From Cocos nucifera (Eukaryota > Streptophyta > Magnoliopsida > Arecales > Arecaceae), in the NCBI GenBank assembly GCA_006176705.1, contig QRFJ01000366.1, positions 124,001 through 188,000 of the forward strand: DNA of 64,000 nt, given 5' to 3'. Made by a program: the position numbers and the translations under genes. Numbering within the stretch: the stretch's first letter is position 1; every line of letters starts with the position of its first letter. The notes under the pieces were generated by a model. It ran no database searches. It was given only the letters and a program-made list of their open reading frames with translations, and was not told the origin of the DNA. Shown here piece after piece: positions 58,710 to 64,000 of the stretch.

Positions 58710-59709
58710 NNNNNNNNNNNNNNNNNNNNNNNNNNNNNNNNNNNNNNNNNNNNNNNNNNNNNNNNNNNNNNNNNNNNNNNNNNNNNNNNNNNNNNNNNNN
58801 NNNNNNNNNNNNNNNNNNNNNNNNNNNNNNNNNNNNNNNNNNNNNNNNNNNNNNNNNNNNNNNNNNNNNNNNNNNNNNNNNNNNNNNNNNNNNNNNNNNN
58901 NNNNNNNNNNNNNNNNNNNNNNNNNNNNNNNNNNNNNNNNNNNNNNNNNNNNNNNNNNNNNNNNNNNNNNNNNNNNNNNNNNNNNNNNNNNNNNNNNNNN
59001 NNNNNNNNNNNNNNNNNNNNNNNNNNNNNNNNNNNNNNNNNNNNNNNNNNNNNNNNNNNNNNNNNNNNNNNNNNNNNNNNNNNNNNNNNNNNNNNNNNNN
59101 NNNNNNNNNNNNNNNNNNNNNNNNNNNNNNNNNNNNNNNNNNNNNNNNNNNNNNNNNNNNNNNNNNNNNNNNNNNNNNNNNNNNNNNNNNNNNNNNNNNN
59201 NNNNNNNNNNNNNNNNNNNNNNNNNNNNNNNNNNNNNNNNNNNNNNNNNNNNNNNNNNNNNNNNNNNNNNNNNNNNNNNNNNNNNNNNNNNNNNNNNNNN
59301 NNNNNNNNNNNNNNNNNNNNNNNNNNNNNNNNNNNNNNNNNNNNNNNNNNNNNNNNNNNNNNNNNNNNNNNNNNNNNNNNNNNNNNNNNNNNNNNNNNNN
59401 NNNNNNNNNNNNNNNNNNNNNNNNNNNNNNNNNNNNNNNNNNNNNNNNNNNNNNNNNNNNNNNNNNNNNNNNNNNNNNNNNNNNNNNNNNNNNNNNNNNN
59501 NNNNNNNNNNNNNNNNNNNNNNNNNNNNNNNNNNNNNNNNNNNNNNNNNNNNNNNNNNNNNNNNNNNNNNNNNNNNNNNNNNNNNNNNNNNNNNNNNNNN
59601 NNNNNNNNNNNNNNNNNNNNNNNNNNNNNNNNNNNNNNNNNNNNNNNNNNNNNNNNNNNNNNNNNNNNNNNNNNNNNNNNNNNNNNNNNNNNNNNNNNNN
59701 NNNNNNNNN
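58710..59709. other. Assembly gap, exactly 1000 N
   Basis: Left edge lies at the end of the A3 leader, right edge about 970 bp into its 3' LTR. Comparison with A2 and B2 predicts about 5 kb between these points in a complete element. Confidence 0.9.
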
Positions 59710-61020
59710 TATTTCGATGATGTCGATGATAGAGATCATAATATATCCCATTACAATATAAAATTGAACCTAACTGGGTCACACAAATAAAGATTTGGAT
59801 CTAGAGATCATCAATTGGATTAACCCAGTTCAATTGATTTGAATAAGATTCAATTAGGTTCAAGAAAATCATGCTAACACATGATTGAGCCTAATGTTCT
59901 CCTTTAATAATCATTAAAGCTTGTCTCGACTGAGCCAAATGTGTTTGGGCTCACTTAGAAATCTTTACTTGATCTGACTAGAGCTTGTCCAGGTCAGAAA
60001 AGGGTTGTCTTAATTTATGAGATAAATTTGAGACAACACTTGCAATTTTTCATCACCTGCTAAATCTTATCTTCAGACATTGGTCAAATGTTGACCCTAG
60101 ACACTTAGACTTCTGCCCATGTGTCATGCACCCATAGGAGAGTACCTGAGGACTTGTCCTCCTACTAAAATGCAGATAGGAAGGGGGTGCATGCCTAGGG
60201 TGGCGTGCGCTCCATGAGGATAAAAGATGGAGTCCCATACAGATGGGAACTCCAGGTTCCTTCACGGGATTAAATTGTGTGGTGCCAAGAAGTCTTGTTT
60301 GATCAAGTCTTGGCACCACCTAAGGAGAGTTTTAAGGGTCTCTCATCTGATTGGATCAGATGATGTTATTTCACCAATCAAATTTAGATCTGATTGCACA
60401 AAGGGCCGTGATTGGCCAGGATGATGTGGCACTGCATGGCGCAGTAGGGTCTATATAAACCCTATCTACGCCTAAAATTTAATTCTTCTACCTTTAGCCC
60501 ATGCCACATAGCCCCTCTCCCTCCTTCTCCATGCCACCCTTTGATCCTCTCTCTTTTCTCCATGCCCAAGGGCTTTTGGGCATGAACAAGGTGCGATCCA
60601 AGCAAGTGAAAGGCACCTAGAAAGGAAGAAGACAACATTACTGCAAGAGACAACGATTGTTCTTCAAAAGCAGTTTTGAAGACCTTCAAGATCAAATCTA
60701 GATCTCATTTTTAGAGCATTGATTGAGAAGGAGAATGTCTTCAGATCCTATCGGAGTAGATACTGATAGAGGCCAGGTACTTGCGTGGCTACATCTAGAA
60801 CCTTAGGCAAACATTGGGATCATCATAGGATAATTGGATTATTCAAAATAAAGATATAATTAAATTAGATTTTATTTTTATTTTTATTATCAGATCAACA
60901 AGATTAGATCTGAGAAGTCTCAAATCTAATTAGGATTTTAGAGAAAAAATTTTTGAAATATCCCTCCTGATCCAATCAGATCTGAACGAACCTAACCTGA
61001 AAAATAGGTTTTTCCCTTCA
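59710..61020 (+). repeat. A3 3' LTR (partial)
   Basis: Matches 55620-56930 and ends TTCCCTTCA at 61020, followed by the target duplication TAATG. Confidence 0.92.
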
Positions 61021-61163
61021 TAATGCTGTGCCGATGGAAGGAATAATTACCTTGACTGTAGTAGCAAGTCAGTACCCAAAATAGTCGAAGACTCAAGTTG
61101 ATCTTTTAGTAGTAAAGGCACCCTCTGCCTATAATGCAATTCTTGGCTGACTTAGCTTGAATG
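61021..61163 (+). pseudogene. C1 protease, C-terminal part
   Basis: Continues with VPMEGIITLTVVASQYPK (about 61026-61080), VDLLVVKAPSAYNAILG (about 61095-61147), a stop at a former Arg codon, then LSLN, all typical of the C-terminal half of Tat-type Gypsy protease. Copia B4 cuts it at 61164. Confidence 0.85.
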
Positions 61164-63954
61164 TGAAGGAAATCGAGTAGGGTTTAGGCATTCTTTTCAA
61201 ATTTTTTTTTTAATTAATTATAGTGGAAGCTAAAATTAATTTAATATTAATTCTATAGCATGCATTGATCATATCAAAAAATTCTACTCAGGATCTAGAC
61301 ATGCTAATATATAATTTAAAAATTTAAATATGATCGATTAGCAAATTATATTTACTGATCGATTCGAGTTTAGAACTCGATACCTATGTGTGGATAGCTG
61401 ATCCACATAATCCAAATCCACCTAAAGAATCTATGGCGTTGCACTACAACCACACACTTATCCACCCTCTATAGTTGGTCCACACAGAGCTTGTAGTCCC
61501 AACCAGCTGCACGGGAGTGCTAGCTCCTCGTCGGAGCCTTCAATAGTTAATCTCGATCGATTTAATTGATTATCTTCTTTTTGATCTCTTAAATGCTCTA
61601 TAAAATTAAAACTTGCTTTTTGAAGGACGATGAGGTGGTGTTTCAAATTTGGTGGTGATCCAATACTCACAGCACTCGATCTCTCCATCGAAACCTAGGG
61701 TCCTAATCCTAGGGTTTTTCACCCACCAGAAATCCTGATGCCCGAAAACTCTCTCACACCCTCTCTCTTTGGAATTTTCCCATGAAACAAATTTTCATGG
61801 AAGAAGGACACTCCTATCTACCATACACCCATTCCCATAAGAATTTGAATGGGCATCCAAAGAGAAACAAAAAAGGAAAGGCACAAGGAAAGAAATCTAG
61901 CGAAGGAAACCCCTGTTTGACTTTTCCACCCCAGATGGATGCACCCCACTCTGATTTTCTCTCTCTAAGAAACCTTTCTTACCACTCTCAGCTTTCTCAT
62001 GAAAATCCATGCATGCCCAAAAAAACATATTTTTAAATGGGCATCAAAAAGTGTGAAAGCCATGTGGATGAGATAGGGTGGTTAAGTGGTTTTCACTTGA
62101 ATTCAAAATTCAAGTGGAAGCCTCATCCACTTCCAGCACCCACTCTAGGATATTTGACATGCAGAAGGACTCTCCTTCTGCATGCCCACTCTGAGACTGC
62201 ACAAAAATGTGCATGAGAAAATACAAAGGGGGTGTGGGATTTGGATAAAGATGAGAGGGAGTTTCAACAAAACTAGTTGAATTCAAAATTCAACTTGGTT
62301 TGAAATGGTCGAACGCTTGGACCAGGTCAAAGAGAGATAAGATAGGGTGCAAATGCCCTCTTCTGCATGAGAAATACTCACGTCAAAATTAGAGATGGGG
62401 TGTGGAACAAGGCGGAAAAGTCAAATATGGTGGGCGCTAGGGAGAGTTAGAATTCAAATCTCATTTGACTTGGTCCAAATTGGTTTTAACCAAATCAATT
62501 AATTTAAATCAATTAGATCAGGTTAAACTCAATCAAATTAGACTTAACCCAAACTAATTAATTTTTAATTAAATTAAAAATTAATTAGATCTAGCTTCTG
62601 ATCAAATTAGGATTAAATCTTCCATAGCGATTATGTCATCTCATGACCTGATCGGGTCAAACCCAATCGAATCCAATTCAATCCAACTTGATCGAATCCT
62701 CATTGCTCAATCAAAATAAGCTAATTAGTAATCAAATTGCTTATTAATCTTTCAATAAATATAGAATCCTAATTGGGTGGGTGTCTGGATAATATAGTTC
62801 CATCAACATGAAACTCCTGAAGAGTCCCAAACCAGTGGGACTCTTGAACCCGGTGTCCCAAAAGAATGAAACTCGTGATCTTAGAGTCCCCAACCAATGG
62901 AACTCTTGATTAGAGAGTTCTAGATAAGTAGAACTCATAGTTTCAATCTAGTGAAACTCTTGGTCATAGAGTTTCAGTCCAGTGGGACTCTTGATCATAG
63001 AGTCCTAGGTCATCAGGACTCATGATCAACAATTAGATCAGGTAAGAACTCCAATTATGTGTGATCCCATAGGTTTGAAACCTAAGCTGGTAGTGCAAGA
63101 ACTAATTTTCTATATCAATTAATGCGACTATCTAGCAATGATACCCGATATCTAGATTGGTCGAAAAGTCATAACACAACAATGACGAACCTATGGCATA
63201 TGATCACCATATAATTCATCCCTTTGATCTTGATGCACAAAGGATGATCTAGGATTTACTGTCAATCCTAAATTTCAACCATAGTATATTTCAAAATTCA
63301 GTATCCATCACATGGACCACCCCGATTGAGGATTTGCTAAATTGAAATACAATGATGCATTTGCTCCAGCACTTAGAGGGATCAATCCCATCTTGACTCA
63401 CGCACTAACTTCATAAGTACTTTATTGCACCTAGTAGCCTTCCGTCACTGAATTAGAAATTCAAATAGTCCGATACCTAAGTGCAATGAGTTTCTTGCAA
63501 GTCACCATGGTGATCTCAGATCTAAGAGATATTTATACCTATATCCTTCGTGAGCAACTCTTGATAGTAGAGAGCTTCACAGTTGGATCACGTTCAGTAA
63601 AATGTATCCCTACACTTCACCTTCATGCCATAATAGCATCTCCATTCTTCTTGGTTATGAGGACAACTAATATTTATAGCATACAACAACCTACACTCAA
63701 TATGTTATCATCCTGAATAATAATGAATCATTTGGTCATGAATTGGTTTTAAGGACTAAATCACAAATCCTTCTTTATCGAGTCTAAATAGTCCTAAGAA
63801 CTTCATCACAAAAAAGTTCATCATAGAAAGATGCACTAAAGTGATTAAATGCTAAAATAATAATTTTATTTATTTATAATAATTTAAGTATATTTACAAA
63901 TCAGCTCAATTATCTACAACCTAGATGATCAGCTTTAGGATACAATTTTCAATA
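61164..63954 (-). repeat. B4 3' LTR
   Basis: On the minus strand it starts TATTGAAAATTG and ends TTCCTTCA. The first 1 kb aligns with B1/B2 LTRs; the 3' half is more divergent. Holds a tandem hairpin array at 62794-63021. ORFs at 61458-61688, 61782-62036 and 63486-63716 are shadows. Confidence 0.85.
62794..63021. repeat. Tandem array of 31-bp hairpin units in B4 LTR
   Basis: Eight units, mostly spaced 31 bp, each a small inverted repeat. Arm pairs include GAGTCCC/GGGACTC (62822 and 62837), GAGTTCT/AGAACTC (62915 and 62930), AGTTTC/GAAACT (62939 and 62953) and GAGTCCT/AGGACTC (63000 and 63015). The arms change sequence together between units. Confidence 0.75.
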
Positions 63955-64000
63955 ACTCTCACTAAGACTAAAGCCACTCAAAACAGTATCGAATATCCAT

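Larger units (their letters stand above)
54650..61020 (+). mobile_element. Copia element A3 (contains assembly gap)
   Basis: 5' LTR 54650-56930, primer site, leader, then 1000 N, then the second half of the 3' LTR (59710-61020). Flanked by CAATG (54645-54649) and TAATG (61021-61025), where CAATG is the intact codon context in C1. Gag and pol are not visible because they fall in the gap. More diverged from A2 than A1 is. Confidence 0.88.
33724..61163 (+). mobile_element. Tat-type Gypsy element C1, split by B2, A3 and B4
   Basis: 5' LTR 33724-34960, primer site, gag (35079-35654 and 53458-54480) and protease (54481-54649 and 61021-61163). The pieces become collinear when Copia B2 and A3 are removed, and both junctions carry 5-bp duplications. 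Copia B4 cuts the protease at 61164; pol and the 3' LTR would lie to the right of the window. It lies in the B3 fragment; the left target bases are GATCC (33719-33723). YDGTT in gag and DNGS in the protease place it in the Tat lineage. Confidence 0.85.
61164..64000 (-). mobile_element. Copia element B4, 3' end (continues beyond window)
   Basis: Minus strand. The 3' LTR occupies 61164-63954; upstream of it (63955-64000) are the last codons of pol (MDIRYCFEWL, matching MDIRYYPEWL in B2) and a purine tract. The insertion site in C1 is GAATG (61159-61163). The LTR is related to B1/B2 but more diverged and longer (2.79 kb). Confidence 0.85.

Noticed and set aside
58658..59790. Long ORFs of 357-376 codons across the second N run
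   Set aside because: Translations of N; the flanks are leader and LTR of A3.
61782..62036. 84-codon ORF in the right-hand region as a host gene
   Set aside because: It lies inside the B4 LTR, has no recognisable domain and no similar frame in related LTRs.

Overview
This is nuclear DNA of a flowering plant and it consists almost entirely of nested LTR retrotransposons. I found no host protein gene, tRNA, rRNA or CRISPR array. The lineage is read from the elements: Tat-type Gypsy (gag with a YDGTT motif, protease with DNGS), an Athila/Tat-like Gypsy primed by tRNA-Asp, and several Copia families primed by initiator tRNA-Met. I make no species call. All coding regions are broken by stops and frameshifts.

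Layout. (1) 1-9257, minus strand: gag-only Gypsy element G1, cut by the window start, carrying a solo LTR (A1, 4584-6899) of Copia family A. (2) 9309-32077, plus: Copia B1, bounded by the target duplication ATAAT. It contains the gag-only Copia D (15632-21059, minus) and the nearly complete Copia A2 (22703-31364, minus), which includes a 1000-N gap. (3) 32083-32955: a decayed Gypsy LTR (C3); 32956-33723: a fragment of another Copia B (B3, minus). (4) 33724 to 61163 and probably beyond: Tat-type Gypsy C1, plus. Its gag is split by Copia B2 (35655-53457, duplication TAACC). Its protease is split by Copia A3 (54650-61020, duplication CAATG/TAATG, with a second 1000-N gap). The rest is cut by Copia B4 (61164 to the window end, minus). 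(5) Inside B2 sits a Gypsy C2 (40939-47849, duplication GTATT). Its interior is inverted relative to its ends, and it carries three tandem arrays between gag and the polypurine tract.

Order of events: C1 is older than B2, which is older than C2; A3 and B4 also landed in C1; D and A2 landed in B1. Most stops in the Copia B2 reading frame are C-to-T or G-to-A changes, as expected of methylated, silenced repeats.

The most interesting signals are non-coding: a leader RNA fold of family A supported by a compensatory change; duplicated hairpins in the family B leader; a 31-bp array of hairpin units with covarying arms in the B4 LTR; TA...CA termini in family B; the inverted interior of C2; and a 265-bp piece of Gypsy gag captured inside a Copia LTR.
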